Source: Aliagarivorans marinus DSM 23064
GTDB lineage: Bacteria; Pseudomonadota; Gammaproteobacteria; Enterobacterales; Celerinatantimonadaceae
Direction of reading: 5' to 3'
NCBI RefSeq assembly: GCF_000429485.1
Contig: NZ_AUBY01000014.1
Span: 40,351 to 104,350 of the forward strand
DNA length: 64,000 nucleotides
In this document: positions 52,459 through 60,958 of the stretch, in pieces
Layout: every line of letters begins with the position of its first letter
Numbering within the stretch: position 1 is the first letter of the stretch
The notes under the pieces: generated by a model
What the model saw: the letters and a program-made list of their open reading frames with translations, nothing else
The model's database searches: none
What the model was told of the DNA's origin: nothing
Made by a program: the position numbers and the translations under genes

Positions 52459-53313
52459 GTGAGTGTCGATCGCCATATCAAGTCCGTCCGTTTGTTGCTC
52501 GGTGAGCCCTGCAAAGCCAAGGATAGCCTGAGCGACAACCATCAAGATTTTAGCGACGTACACCGCCATGAATACTGGGAGATTATCTGGTGCTTGGATG
52601 ATCAAGGCAGCCAAAGCATCGATTTCGTCGATTATCCCAACCTCCCCGGACGCTTCTTTACCATTGCTCCCGGTCAGGTGCACCAGTCTAGCCCACAAGG
52701 GCGCAATGCCCGTCTGCTGGTGTTTGTCCAGGGCTTTGTGGAAACCAACAAGCGCAGCACGCAGCTCGTGGAGAGTGTGTTTGGCATTCGCAATCATCGC
52801 TTGCCCTACCTTGATTGCGACCAAGAGGGCGAGCAGATCCTGACGCCCTTCTTTCGCCAGATCCAAGCGGAGTGCCAGCGCGAAGAGTGTGACTGGGCCT
52901 TGGTAGACTCGTTATTGAACTGTTTCATGCGCTATCTGCTGCGCTTTTCCAAAAGCAGTGACCTGAGCGGCGAACAACGGGACGCGCGAGTGGGACTGTT
53001 ACTCGATCTTATCGATACCCACTACAAGCAGCAGAAAAAGTGCGACTTTTACGCGGCCAGTCTGTCGCTGACCAGCAAGCGCATCAATGAGATCGTAAAA
53101 GCCGATATGGGTAAGACGGTGACCCAACTTATCCATCGGCGGATTATTCTTGAGGCTAACCGCTATCTGATCTTTTCCGATAAAAGCGTTAAACAGATCG
53201 CCTTTGATCTTGGCTTTTCTGACCCTGCCTACTTCAGCCGTTTTTATCGCAAGGGGATGAATGAGTCGCCTGCTGAGTTTCGCTTGCGTTGTGTTGATAG
53301 TGCGGCGTTGTAG
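52459..53313 (+). CDS. AraC-family transcriptional regulator
   Basis: A 284-residue regulator with an N-terminal cupin sensor (about 25-110: HRHEYWEIIWCLDDQGSQSIDF, GRFFTIAPGQVHQSS) and a C-terminal AraC double helix-turn-helix (about 180-280: FYAASLSLTSKRINEIVKADMGKTV, then VKQIAFDLGFSDPAYFSRFYRKGMNESPAEFR). It should activate a catabolic or stress gene; the inducer is unknown. The start is GTG at 52459 and the ribosome site is weak. It follows the deacylase gene by 94 bases and may control it, which is inference. Confidence 0.85.
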   Translation: MSVDRHIKSVRLLLGEPCKAKDSLSDNHQDFSDVHRHEYWEIIWCLDDQGSQSIDFVDYPNLPGRFFTIAPGQVHQSSPQGRNARLLVFVQGFVETNKRSTQLVESVFGIRNHRLPYLDCDQEGEQILTPFFRQIQAECQREECDWALVDSLLNCFMRYLLRFSKSSDLSGEQRDARVGLLLDLIDTHYKQQKKCDFYAASLSLTSKRINEIVKADMGKTVTQLIHRRIILEANRYLIFSDKSVKQIAFDLGFSDPAYFSRFYRKGMNESPAEFRLRCVDSAAL

Positions 53314-53356
53314 AGCGCAAAAAGCGCGTTTACAGAGCTGCTGAGGCTGCTTCCTC

Positions 53357-54193
53357 TCAAGTTTCTGGGATATAACTGTCGCGATATTTGTCGAGTATTT
53401 GTTGGTAACGGCTATTTTGCTTTATCTGCTCGAGTCCTTGATTGAAGGCGGCTAAAAACTTTGGTGCTAGAGGGTGGCGCTTGGAAAAGAGTACATAGCA
53501 GGTGCGCTCGCCCAACCTCAGCTTACTGATTCTCAGGTTTGCGGCCTGAACAGGGTGAAGGCTTTTTAAGTAGAGGTTTGCCAAATAAAGGCTAACTGGA
53601 AACGCATCGATTCGACCTGCAGCAAGCTTCGCGAAGTTTTGTTCATCATTGTTAGCCACCTCTAACCGGAAAAACTTCTGCTGTTCTTTGTCGAATAGTT
53701 CTTGGGTGTAGGTGTATGCGCGGGTAATGCCGATATTGCTGCCAGCCAAGTCCTCAAGGCTGTTAAGGGGGGCAGGAAAGCGCTCGTTGCGTACGACAAA
53801 GACTTCGATATCGGTGAGTAGCGGGGCTGAAAAATAAAAATCCGCCTCTCGATCGCTATGGTAGTACCAATAGGAGCTCGCCAGATATAAACCCGCACGG
53901 GTGTGGCGGATGGCTCGTGGCCAAGGCATAAAGTGGAAGTGGGCGCTGATACCGGCCGCCTGAAATCCTTCTACCACCAACTCATTAACGACTCCACTGC
54001 GACCGTGGTTGCTGTAGGAAAAGGGTGCCAACTCACCAGATGCCAGCAAGATGGAGTCCTTGGCATGGCTGATACTAGGCTGGGCCAGCAACGCAGTACA
54101 CAACAACAGTTGCGTGATGCTCGATACATAACGAGTGACGGAAGGGCCGGAGGTGATAAGACAGACTCTGCGTTTTTGAATCCATGACAGCAA
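53357..54193 (-). CDS. Periplasmic SBP_bac_3-type solute-binding protein (3)
   Basis: A solute-binding protein of about 278 residues. Its mature part, from ILLASGELAPFSYSN, has the family 3 pattern (FHFMPWPRAIRHTRAGLYLAS, then NIGITRAYTYTQELFD and a final LNQGLEQIKQNSRYQQILDKYRDS). I place the start at a TTG (54193) because a perfect AGGAGG lies six bases upstream and the result is a plausible signal peptide (SSITQLLLCTALLAQPSISHA). An ATG ten codons earlier would put the AGGAGG inside the coding region. No ABC partners are adjacent. Ligand unknown. Confidence 0.75.
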   Translation of the reverse strand: MLSWIQKRRVCLITSGPSVTRYVSSITQLLLCTALLAQPSISHAKDSILLASGELAPFSYSNHGRSGVVNELVVEGFQAAGISAHFHFMPWPRAIRHTRAGLYLASSYWYYHSDREADFYFSAPLLTDIEVFVVRNERFPAPLNSLEDLAGSNIGITRAYTYTQELFDKEQQKFFRLEVANNDEQNFAKLAAGRIDAFPVSLYLANLYLKSLHPVQAANLRISKLRLGERTCYVLFSKRHPLAPKFLAAFNQGLEQIKQNSRYQQILDKYRDSYIPET

Positions 54194-54355
54194 ACCAAGC
54201 CTCCTTTTTCGTATCTGTAGCATGGTTATTGCAACTAAAGCGTAGCTGGTAAGCGAACTGCTAAGTAGTGAGCTTTCCAACCCCATACATACGCAAGTTC
54301 AGCGGCTGTGGATTAGTTTAGGTCTGTGGCTACCTCAAATGGCAAACCTCGATAA

Positions 54356-54383
54356 CAAAAAAGCCCCGCGGGTGCGGGGCTTA
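54356..54383 (-). terminator. Terminator of ilvC
   Basis: On the minus strand AAGCCCCGC/GCGGGGCTT with a short loop and then six T residues, 25 bases after the ilvC stop codon. Confidence 0.9.
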
Positions 54384-54407
54384 GTCTGAAAAGGTGTCAG
54401 CTAGCGT

Positions 54408-55889
54408 TTAGCCACCAACCGCAATCTTCTTCATATCGGTCATGTAGCCACGAAGCTCAGCGCCTACCCACTCAACTGAGTGCTCACGGATGGCTTGGTT
54501 AACTTCGATAAGACGCATGTTGTCTACGCCGTTGTCAGCTTCCTCGAAGCCTTTACCGATGTACTCCAGGCTCATGTTGTTCACTTTGTCGCGCAGCAGT
54601 GGCACGGCAGCGTGTGAGAACAGGTAGCAGCCGTATTCGGCGGTGTCAGAGATAACCACGTTCATCTCGTACAGGCGCTTACGGGCGATGGTGTTGGCAA
54701 TCAGTGGAGTCTCGTGCAGTGACTCGTAGTAGGCGCTCTCTTCGATGATGCCGGCAGCCACCATGGTCTCGAAGGCCAGCTCTACGCCAGACTTAACCAG
54801 CGCTACCAACAGGATGCTTTTGTCGAAGTACTCTTGCTCGGTGATTTCTACGTCAGATACTGGCGCGTTCTCGAAGCCGCTTTGACCAGTTTCTTCACGC
54901 CATTTCAGCAGGTTGGCGTCGCCAGCAGCCCAGTCGGCCATCATGGTGCGCGAGAATTCGCCTTCGATGATGTCGTCCATGTGCTTCTCGAACAGCGGAC
55001 GCATGGTGTCTTTCAGCTCTTCAGCCAGGTCGAAACACTTGATTTTCGCCGGGTTAGACAGGCGATCCATCATGTTGGTGATACCACCGTGCTTCAGTGC
55101 TTCGGTGATGGTTTCCCAACCGAATTGAATCAGTTTTGAGGCGTAACCCGCGTCGATGCCTTCAGCTACCATCTTGTCGTAGGCCAAGATAGCACCGGTT
55201 TGCAGTACACCACACAGGATGGTTTGCTCACCCATTAGGTCAGATTTCACTTCGGCAACGAAGGAGCTTTCCAGTACGCCTGCGCGGTCTCCGCCGGTGG
55301 CAGAGGCGTAAGCCTTAGCGATTTCCAGGCCATCGCCTTTAGGGTCGTTCTCTGGGTGAACTGCAATCAGGGTCGGTACACCAAAGCCACGCTTGTACTC
55401 TTCGCGTACTTCGGTACCTGGGCACTTCGGTGCAACCATTACCACAGTGATGTCTGGGCGAACTTGCATGCCTTCTTCCACGATGTTGAAACCGTGTGAG
55501 TAAGCTAGGGTTGCGCCTTCTTTCATCAGCGGCATAACAGTTTCAACTACGTTGCTGTGCTGCTTGTCTGGAGTCAGGTTAAGAACCATGTCAGCTTCTG
55601 GGATCAGCTCTTCATAGGTACCCACTTTAAAGCCGTTGTCAGTCGCTTGAACAAAAGAAGCACGCTTCTCTTTGATGGCCGCTTCGCGCAGGGCGTAAGA
55701 GATGTTCAGGCCAGAGTCACGCATGTTCAGGCCTTGGTTCAGACCTTGTGCGCCACAGCCGACCACGACAATGTTCCAGCCTTTGATGAACTCACAGCCG
55801 TTGGCAAATTCGCTGCGATCCATAAAACGGCAGCGACCCAGTTGGTCAAGCTTCTGGCGAAGGTTAAGGGTGTTGAAATAGTTGGCCAT
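54408..55889 (-). CDS. ilvC: Ketol-acid reductoisomerase IlvC (class II)
   Basis: A 493-residue long-form (class II) KARI, close to E. coli IlvC in length and sequence: [23 protein letters not shown] start, NADPH loop [42 protein letters not shown], and the metal-binding knotted domain in two copies ([38 protein letters not shown]). It converts acetolactate to dihydroxyisovalerate in valine/leucine/isoleucine synthesis. Two ATGs are adjacent; I chose the second (55889), whose distance to GGAG is better and which fits the family start. It is divergent from the GNAT-ilvY pair and should be activated by IlvY with acetolactate. Confidence 0.96.
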   Translation of the reverse strand: MANYFNTLNLRQKLDQLGRCRFMDRSEFANGCEFIKGWNIVVVGCGAQGLNQGLNMRDSGLNISYALREAAIKEKRASFVQATDNGFKVGTYEELIPEADMVLNLTPDKQHSNVVETVMPLMKEGATLAYSHGFNIVEEGMQVRPDITVVMVAPKCPGTEVREEYKRGFGVPTLIAVHPENDPKGDGLEIAKAYASATGGDRAGVLESSFVAEVKSDLMGEQTILCGVLQTGAILAYDKMVAEGIDAGYASKLIQFGWETITEALKHGGITNMMDRLSNPAKIKCFDLAEELKDTMRPLFEKHMDDIIEGEFSRTMMADWAAGDANLLKWREETGQSGFENAPVSDVEITEQEYFDKSILLVALVKSGVELAFETMVAAGIIEESAYYESLHETPLIANTIARKRLYEMNVVISDTAEYGCYLFSHAAVPLLRDKVNNMSLEYIGKGFEEADNGVDNMRLIEVNQAIREHSVEWVGAELRGYMTDMKKIAVGG

Positions 55890-55892
55890 CAT

Positions 55893-56093
55893 TAACTCCG
55901 TGTTGATGCTAATCCAAAAAATGACAGGTTACGTGTTGTGTTTGCGATGTGGGCTGTGGTTGTTGTTAAAGCCCTGCTCTTTATCGAGTCTGTTTTCGCA
56001 GTGACCTTACTATACGAGGGGGATTGCATTGCGTAAAATGAATTATTTGCGATAGTGTATTGCAGAAAATGAAATACAGGATTTGAAGCAAGT
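55893..56093. promoter_or_regulatory. ilvC / GNAT-ilvY divergent control region
   Basis: 200-base divergent space that should contain the IlvY sites. Three TTGC-type words occur at close spacing in 56025-56070 (ATTGCATTGCGTAAAATG, ATTTGCGATAG, ATTGCAGAAAATG), which fits the TTGC-N-GCAA character of IlvY/LysR-type half sites. Exact operators were not resolved. Confidence 0.45.
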
Positions 56094-56594
56094 ATGGAAA
56101 TGAAGGTCCGTCCCTACAGAACGTCTGATCTTTCTGCGGTGTTAGCGATCTACCGACTATCTAAGTTGGATGAATTGCGTTTCGAAAGCGAAAAAAGCTT
56201 TGAGTTGTTGCCGTTAGAGCGCGATGCAAAGCGCTTCGCTGAGCTATTTGAATCGCAGATTGTGGTGCTGGAACAGCAAGGCAAGCTGCTCGGCTATGGG
56301 GCCTACCTAGACAATGAAATCCGCGCGCTGTTTACCCACCCCGATGCGCGAGGTCGCGGCGTCGGACGACAAATACTCGAGCATCTGTTGAATGAGGTCG
56401 GCGAGAGTGCGCTGTTGTATGTAGCTAGCTCCAATCAACCGGCCAAACGGCTATACCGGCGCTACGGATTTACCGAAGTAGACGCGTTCATGACCGAGTA
56501 CAACGGTGTTGAGGTAATGGCTAATACCATGCAGCGATGGTCGCAGTCCGGCGATAACCAGATAAACAGCGAGGCTGAGCATGGACCAACGTAG
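56094..56594 (+). CDS. GNAT family N-acetyltransferase
   Basis: A 166-residue GNAT with the acetyl-CoA loop HPDARGRGVGRQILEHLL (about residues 82-99) and the typical LYVASSNQPAKRLYRRYGFTEVD segment. It lies between ilvC (divergent) and ilvY, and overlaps the ilvY start by 14 bases, so it is cotranscribed with ilvY and probably translationally coupled. In enterobacteria ilvY is directly divergent from ilvC, so this gene is an insertion in a well-known pair. Its substrate is not known. Confidence 0.82.
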   Translation: MEMKVRPYRTSDLSAVLAIYRLSKLDELRFESEKSFELLPLERDAKRFAELFESQIVVLEQQGKLLGYGAYLDNEIRALFTHPDARGRGVGRQILEHLLNEVGESALLYVASSNQPAKRLYRRYGFTEVDAFMTEYNGVEVMANTMQRWSQSGDNQINSEAEHGPT

Positions 56595-57462
56595 CTGCGA
56601 ACTGTTCTTACACCTAGCCGGCAGTCTGCACTTCAGCAAAACCAGTCAAGCGATGCATGTGAGCCCCTCAACCCTTAGCCGGGTGGTGCAGCGTTTAGAG
56701 GAAGAGTTAGGCGCTGAGCTACTATTTCGCGATAAGCGCAGCGTGAAGCTGACCCCGGCCGGGCGACGTTTTCGCCGCTTTGCCGAGGACTGGCTGGAGC
56801 AGTGGCGGATGCTGCAGAGCGATCTGGCCTTGCAAAGCAGCGAGCTGAGTGGCGAGCTTAAGCTGTATTGCTCGGTGACCGCCAGCTATAGCCATCTGCC
56901 GGATATTCTCGATAAGTACCGTTTGGTCTGCCCCAATGCTGACATCAAATTGGTGACCGGCGATGTAGCACTCGCGGTGCAAAAGGTTGAGCAGGGCGAG
57001 GTGGATATTGCCTTGGCGGCCCGCCCAGATAGCCTGCCACTGAACATGGCTTTTGCCAGTATTAGCAAGGTGCCGCTGTCGATTATCGCCCCCACTGTAA
57101 GCTGCAATGTGCGCCGTTTGCTGGAACAGCGGCCGATCCCCTGGGAGAAGATCCCGTTTATTCTGCCTGAGCACGGCCCGGCCCGCTCGCGTATCGATAA
57201 CTGGTTTACCCAGATGCGGGTGCAGCCCAATGTCTATGCCAAGGTGGTGGGGCATGAGGCCATTGTCAGCATGGTGGCACTGGGCAGTGGCGTGGGCATT
57301 GCGCCGGAAGTGGTGGTGGAGAATAGCCCGGTGCGCGAGCGCATCGAGAGCCTGCAACTGGGTATCGAGATCGTGCCCTTCGACCTTGGGATCTGTATGC
57401 TAAGCAAACGGCTGCACGAGCCATTGATGCAGCGTTTTTGGCAGATTGCTTCTCGTAGTTAG
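56581..57462 (+). CDS. ilvY: LysR-type activator IlvY
   Basis: A 293-residue LysR regulator. The DNA-binding part is HLAGSLHFSKTSQAMHVSPSTLSRVVQRLEEELGAELLFRD (about 10-50), and the effector domain has the IlvY-specific stretches LSGELKLYCSVTASYSHLPDILD, PFILPEHGPARSRIDNWF and VVGHEAIVSMVALGSGVGIAPEVVVENSP, which match E. coli IlvY. It activates ilvC when acetolactate or acetohydroxybutyrate accumulates. It is second in a two-gene operon with the GNAT and lies 13 bases before ybaK. Confidence 0.93.
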   Translation: MDQRSCELFLHLAGSLHFSKTSQAMHVSPSTLSRVVQRLEEELGAELLFRDKRSVKLTPAGRRFRRFAEDWLEQWRMLQSDLALQSSELSGELKLYCSVTASYSHLPDILDKYRLVCPNADIKLVTGDVALAVQKVEQGEVDIALAARPDSLPLNMAFASISKVPLSIIAPTVSCNVRRLLEQRPIPWEKIPFILPEHGPARSRIDNWFTQMRVQPNVYAKVVGHEAIVSMVALGSGVGIAPEVVVENSPVRERIESLQLGIEIVPFDLGICMLSKRLHEPLMQRFWQIASRS

Positions 57463-57475
57463 ACAAGGATGAACC

Positions 57476-57955
57476 ATGACCCCCGCAGTACAACTTCTCA
57501 AAAAAGCCAAGGCCGAGTTTGAGCTTCTCGAATATAAAGCCGATCCCAAGCTGGGTAACTTTGGCCAAGCCAGCGCCGAAAAGCTCGGCCTGCCCGAAGC
57601 GCAGGTATTTAAAACCCTGCTCGCCAGCGACGATAGCCAACCGCGCAATATGGTGGTGGCGGTAGTACCGGTGAGCGCCCAGCTCGATCTAAAGAAGCTA
57701 GCCAAGGCCGCAGGTATCAAGAAGATGAGCATGTGCGAGCTAAATTTGGCCGAGCGCACCACCGGCTATGTGAAAGGCGGTATCAGCCCGCTTGGGCAAA
57801 AGCGACTGCTACCGACCTTTATCGATGACAGCGCTGAGCAGTTTGCGCAGATCTATGTGAGTGCCGGTAAGCGCGGATTGAGTGTTGGGCTTAACGCTCA
57901 GCTACTGGCTTCTATTACTAAAGGGCAATTTACTTCGCTAAGCACCAGCGCCTAG
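57476..57955 (+). CDS. ybaK: Cys-tRNA(Pro)/Cys-tRNA(Cys) deacylase YbaK
   Basis: A 159-residue YbaK/EbsC-type editing protein with full-length similarity to E. coli YbaK: MTPAVQLLKKAK start, NFGQASAEKLGLPEAQVFKTLLA, the catalytic-region Lys in VYKT/VFKTL, VVPVSAQLDLKKLAKAAGIKK, RTTGYVKGGISPLGQKRLLPTFID and IYVSAGKRGLSVGL. It removes mischarged Cys from tRNA(Pro) in trans. AAGGATG precedes the ATG. It may share the ilvY transcript since only 13 bases separate them. Confidence 0.93.
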   Translation: MTPAVQLLKKAKAEFELLEYKADPKLGNFGQASAEKLGLPEAQVFKTLLASDDSQPRNMVVAVVPVSAQLDLKKLAKAAGIKKMSMCELNLAERTTGYVKGGISPLGQKRLLPTFIDDSAEQFAQIYVSAGKRGLSVGLNAQLLASITKGQFTSLSTSA

Positions 57956-57965
57956 ACTCAAGCTT

Positions 57966-58697
57966 ATGCGTGTAGTTGTACTTGTTGCTTGCTTGTTCCA
58001 GTTTGCGGCGTTTGCTGAACAAGTGGTGTTTTCGACCAGCTCGGTAAAGCCTTGGGGCTATACCGATGAGCGTGGTCAGGCTCAAGGCTTGCTGGTGGAC
58101 TTCAGTGAGCGAGTCTCTGAGCTTGCCGGTTATGAGCTGGTAAACTCCATCCGCCCCTATCCCCGTGTGATCCGCGATCTTACCGCTGGCTCTGTGGATT
58201 TTGCCGTGATGTTTGCCAGCCCCGGGGCCGAGCAGATTGGTATCGATCTGGGTAAGATCCTTGATTTACAGGTGGTGGCGGTTGCGCTTAAAGGTGCGCT
58301 TCCCATTCAAGCGCCAGACGAGCTCAGAGGCAAGCGAGTTGGTGTTATCCGGGGCTCGCGTTATGGCCCGGCCATCGATGACAACCCTCACATCAGCAGG
58401 AAAACCTTCATCAGCACAGCGCAAGGCCTGGAGATGCTCAAACTTGGTCGAATCGATGTGATGGTAGCCACCGACTACGCCATATTCCACTCGCTTGATG
58501 AGCTCGGTTGGGATGGCAGCGAGATCATGCCGGTGTACGTGCTATCTCGTCCCAGTGCGCATTTGTACTGGTCGCGGCAATCCCCGCAACAGCAGCAAGC
58601 CGATGCGCTGGCTAAGGCCTTGCGACAAATGCGCAGCAGTGGAGAGCTGACTGAGCTATTCTCACTGCAGCCGACTGTCGCAGTCATTGAGCCTTAG
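57966..58697 (+). CDS. Periplasmic SBP_bac_3-type solute-binding protein (4)
   Basis: A 243-residue protein with a short signal peptide (MRVVVLVACLFQFAAFAEQ, cut at about 17) and the family 3 binding fold: VVFSTSSVKPWGYTDERGQAQGLLVDF, YPRVIRDLTAGSVDFAVMFA, then RGKRVGVIRGSRYGPAIDD at the hinge. It starts 10 bases after the ybaK stop codon, probably cotranscribed. No ABC partners are near. It is about the same size as the binding protein at 26789 and shares its ...RVIR... and ...VGV-R... landmarks, so the two may be paralogues. Confidence 0.78.
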   Translation: MRVVVLVACLFQFAAFAEQVVFSTSSVKPWGYTDERGQAQGLLVDFSERVSELAGYELVNSIRPYPRVIRDLTAGSVDFAVMFASPGAEQIGIDLGKILDLQVVAVALKGALPIQAPDELRGKRVGVIRGSRYGPAIDDNPHISRKTFISTAQGLEMLKLGRIDVMVATDYAIFHSLDELGWDGSEIMPVYVLSRPSAHLYWSRQSPQQQQADALAKALRQMRSSGELTELFSLQPTVAVIEP

Positions 58698-58784
58698 GGA
58701 ATACTGTCTTGGAAACGCTGCCCTCTGCATGGCTTGAGGGGCATATAGAGCTTGGCTACAATGGCGCAAAACAAGGAGACGTAG

Positions 58785-59039
58785 ATGATCAACCCCAACA
58801 AAATAGAAGAGATCGCCAAGCAAGTCAGCGAGCTGGTGCCTCCGGGCCTGAAAAGCGCGGGCGAAGAGTTCGAGCGCAAAGTTAAGCAGGTCGTACAGGC
58901 TAAACTAAGCCAACTCGACGTAGTTAATCGCGAAGACTTCGAAGTGCAAACCCAAGTGCTGCTGCGCACGCGCACTAAGCTCGAAGAGCTGGAGAAAAAA
59001 GTCGAAGAGCTGGAAGCGCGCTTGGCGGAGAAAGATTAA
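58785..59039 (+). CDS. ubiK: Ubiquinone biosynthesis accessory factor UbiK
   Basis: An 84-residue small protein of the BMFP (YqiC/UbiK) family. The start MINPNKIEEIAKQVSELVPPGLKSAG is an amphipathic helix and the last 40 residues are a heptad-rich coiled coil (VLLRTRTKLEELEKKVEELEARLAE) that makes trimers. UbiK assists the UbiJ-scaffolded ubiquinone complex in aerobic cells. The coiled coil and NREDFEVQTQVLLRTR segment match the E. coli protein. AAGGAGACGTAG precedes the ATG. Confidence 0.92.
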   Translation: MINPNKIEEIAKQVSELVPPGLKSAGEEFERKVKQVVQAKLSQLDVVNREDFEVQTQVLLRTRTKLEELEKKVEELEARLAEKD

Positions 59040-59061
59040 CGCCGTCTGTCGTGGCTAAACC

Positions 59062-59094
59062 ATTTGCCAGATACGGCTAATTTGTCTGGCAAAT
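59062..59094 (+). terminator. Perfect 10-base hairpin after ubiK
   Basis: ATTTGCCAGA/TCTGGCAAAT with a 13-base loop, 23 bases after the ubiK stop codon. No T tract follows, so it may be a weak terminator or an operator for the DAHP synthase gene downstream. Confidence 0.5.
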
Positions 59095-59244
59095 CCCCTC
59101 GTCGAAACACTATCTATTTCCCTTCAACGCCTGCTTTGACAGGCTGATCCGGGCTATTTTTCGCTTAATTTACGTTAAAGCTTTTCATCATTGTCAGAAT
59201 GCCTATTATGTTAGGCCAATTAAAACAATGCGTGGACAACATAG

Positions 59245-60591
59245 ATGAGTGAATGGAGCCCCTCGAGCTGGCGTAGTAAGCCAGTTAAGCAATTGCCCAG
59301 CTACCCTGATCAGGCAGCGCTGGAAGCCGTAGAAAAAGAACTTGCTGCACAGCCTCCGCTGGTGTTTGCCGGTGAAGCGCGCGCCCTGCGTGACGACCTG
59401 GCCAAGGTTGCCCGTGGCGAAGCCTTTTTGCTGCAAGGCGGTGACTGTGCCGAGAGCTTTGATGAGTTCCAGACCAGTCATATCCGCGACACCTTCAAAG
59501 CACTGATGCAGATGGCTGTGGTACTGACCTTTGGTGGTCAGAAGCCGGTAGTGAAAGTGGGCCGTATCGCCGGTCAATTCGCTAAGCCACGTAGTGCCGA
59601 TATGGAAGAAGTGGATGGCGTGAGCCTGCCTTCTTACCGTGGCGATATCATCAATGCGATCAACTTTGATGAGAAGAGCCGGGTGCCGGATCCTGAGCGT
59701 ATGCTCAAGGCTTACCATCAGTCCACCTCTACCCAAAACTTGCTGCGTGCTTTTGCTAACGGTGGTTTGGCCGACTTGAATCAGGTTCACAAATGGAACC
59801 TGGACTTTATCGCCAAGAGCCCGCTGGGCGAGCGCTACGAGAATATCTCCAATAGTATCGAAGAGGCGCTGGCCTTTATGGCGGCCTGTGGCATCAACAC
59901 CCAGAATGCCCCGCAGCTGCGTGAGACCACCCTTTACACCTCGCACGAAGCTTTGCTACTGCCCTACGAGCAGGCGCTGACTCGCAAAGACAGCCTGACA
60001 GGCCGTTGGTACGACTGTTCAGCCCACATGCTGTGGATTGGCGACCGTACTCGCCAGCCAGACCACGCTCACATCGAGTTCCTGCGCGGCGTAGAAAACG
60101 CGATTGGTCTGAAAGCCGGCCCAACCACCGACCCAGATGAGCTGCTACGCATCATCGACACCATCAACCCAGAGAACGAAGCCGGTCGCTTGAACCTGAT
60201 TATTCGTATGGGTGCCGACAACGTGGCCGATCACCTACCTAAGCTGGTGCGTGCGGTTGAGCGTGAAGGCAAGCAAGTGGTGTGGAGCTGTGACCCAATG
60301 CACGGCAACACCGTGAAAGCGCCAAACGGCTACAAGACTCGCCGGGTGGATGACATCCTGCGCGAAGTGCAGCAGTTCTTCCAGATCCACAAATCAGAAG
60401 GTACCTACGGCGGTGGTGTTCACTTCGAGATGACCGGTCGCAACGTGACCGAGTGTGTCGGTGGCGCCTTCCAGATCACCGAACATGACCTGGCTGCCCG
60501 TTACCACACCTACTGTGACCCGCGCCTGAATGCCGACCAAGCCTTGGAGCTGGCCTTCTTGATTGCTGATCACATCAAGGCTGCCCGTTAA
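59245..60591 (+). CDS. Class II 3-deoxy-7-phosphoheptulonate (DAHP) synthase
   Basis: A 448-residue enzyme of the plant/microbial AroA-II family, which condenses phosphoenolpyruvate and erythrose 4-phosphate in the first step of the shikimate pathway. Landmarks are [16 protein letters not shown] (about 71-86), [49 protein letters not shown] and [22 protein letters not shown]. It is distinct from the AroF/G/H type of E. coli. Such enzymes can serve aromatic amino acids or secondary phenazine-like pathways; no such cluster is here. No good ribosome site is seen before the ATG. A terminator follows. Confidence 0.92.
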   Translation: MSEWSPSSWRSKPVKQLPSYPDQAALEAVEKELAAQPPLVFAGEARALRDDLAKVARGEAFLLQGGDCAESFDEFQTSHIRDTFKALMQMAVVLTFGGQKPVVKVGRIAGQFAKPRSADMEEVDGVSLPSYRGDIINAINFDEKSRVPDPERMLKAYHQSTSTQNLLRAFANGGLADLNQVHKWNLDFIAKSPLGERYENISNSIEEALAFMAACGINTQNAPQLRETTLYTSHEALLLPYEQALTRKDSLTGRWYDCSAHMLWIGDRTRQPDHAHIEFLRGVENAIGLKAGPTTDPDELLRIIDTINPENEAGRLNLIIRMGADNVADHLPKLVRAVEREGKQVVWSCDPMHGNTVKAPNGYKTRRVDDILREVQQFFQIHKSEGTYGGGVHFEMTGRNVTECVGGAFQITEHDLAARYHTYCDPRLNADQALELAFLIADHIKAAR

Positions 60592-60612
60592 TCGCTAGCG
60601 GCGCTTGATACG

Positions 60613-60642
60613 AAAAACCACATCCGAGGATGTGGTTTTTTT
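60613..60642 (+). terminator. Terminator of the DAHP synthase gene
   Basis: Stem AAAACCACATCC/GGATGTGGTTTT with a short GA loop and then seven T residues, 20 bases after the stop codon. Confidence 0.92.
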
Positions 60643-60703
60643 ATGCCTGTGATTTACCGTAACACTCTCGTTATGCGTTATGCGTTAGCGCAGCCCGCGG
60701 CGA

Positions 60704-60898
60704 CTAATAATATTGGTCGTGGCGGTAATGGTACTGTTCGTCATCGGGGAACAGCTCATTCATGGAGCGGGTGTGGAATTCCCCGGTATGTTGGTCGCGG
60801 ATAATCGCTAAGCGATTGATCTTATCGATGCGATCGATCACAGCGTAGCCATGGTCATAGATGCAGCGCATGCCGGTGCGCGCTTTGGTTTGGTCCAT
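60704..60898 (-). CDS. Small hypothetical protein
   Basis: A 64-residue protein, rich in Asp, His and Tyr at its end (DDEQYHYRHDQYY), that reads MDQTKARTGMRCIYDHGYAVIDRIDKINR at its start. I do not recognise a family. The start ATG has GAGGAAGCT before it, a strong ribosome site, which argues for a real gene. It lies between the DAHP synthase terminator and gltS and is on the same strand as gltS, 60 bases downstream of it, so it could share its transcript. Confidence 0.55.
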   Translation of the reverse strand: MDQTKARTGMRCIYDHGYAVIDRIDKINRLAIIRDQHTGEFHTRSMNELFPDDEQYHYRHDQYY

Positions 60899-60958
60899 GA
60901 TAGCTTCCTCGTAAACAGTGCCTCACACACTCATTACGCGAAAGCGGCCAACAGCGAT

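Noticed and set aside
59206..59946. A 246-codon frame antisense to the DAHP synthase gene
   Set aside because: The DAHP synthase on the plus strand is certain, and the antisense product has no recognisable motif.
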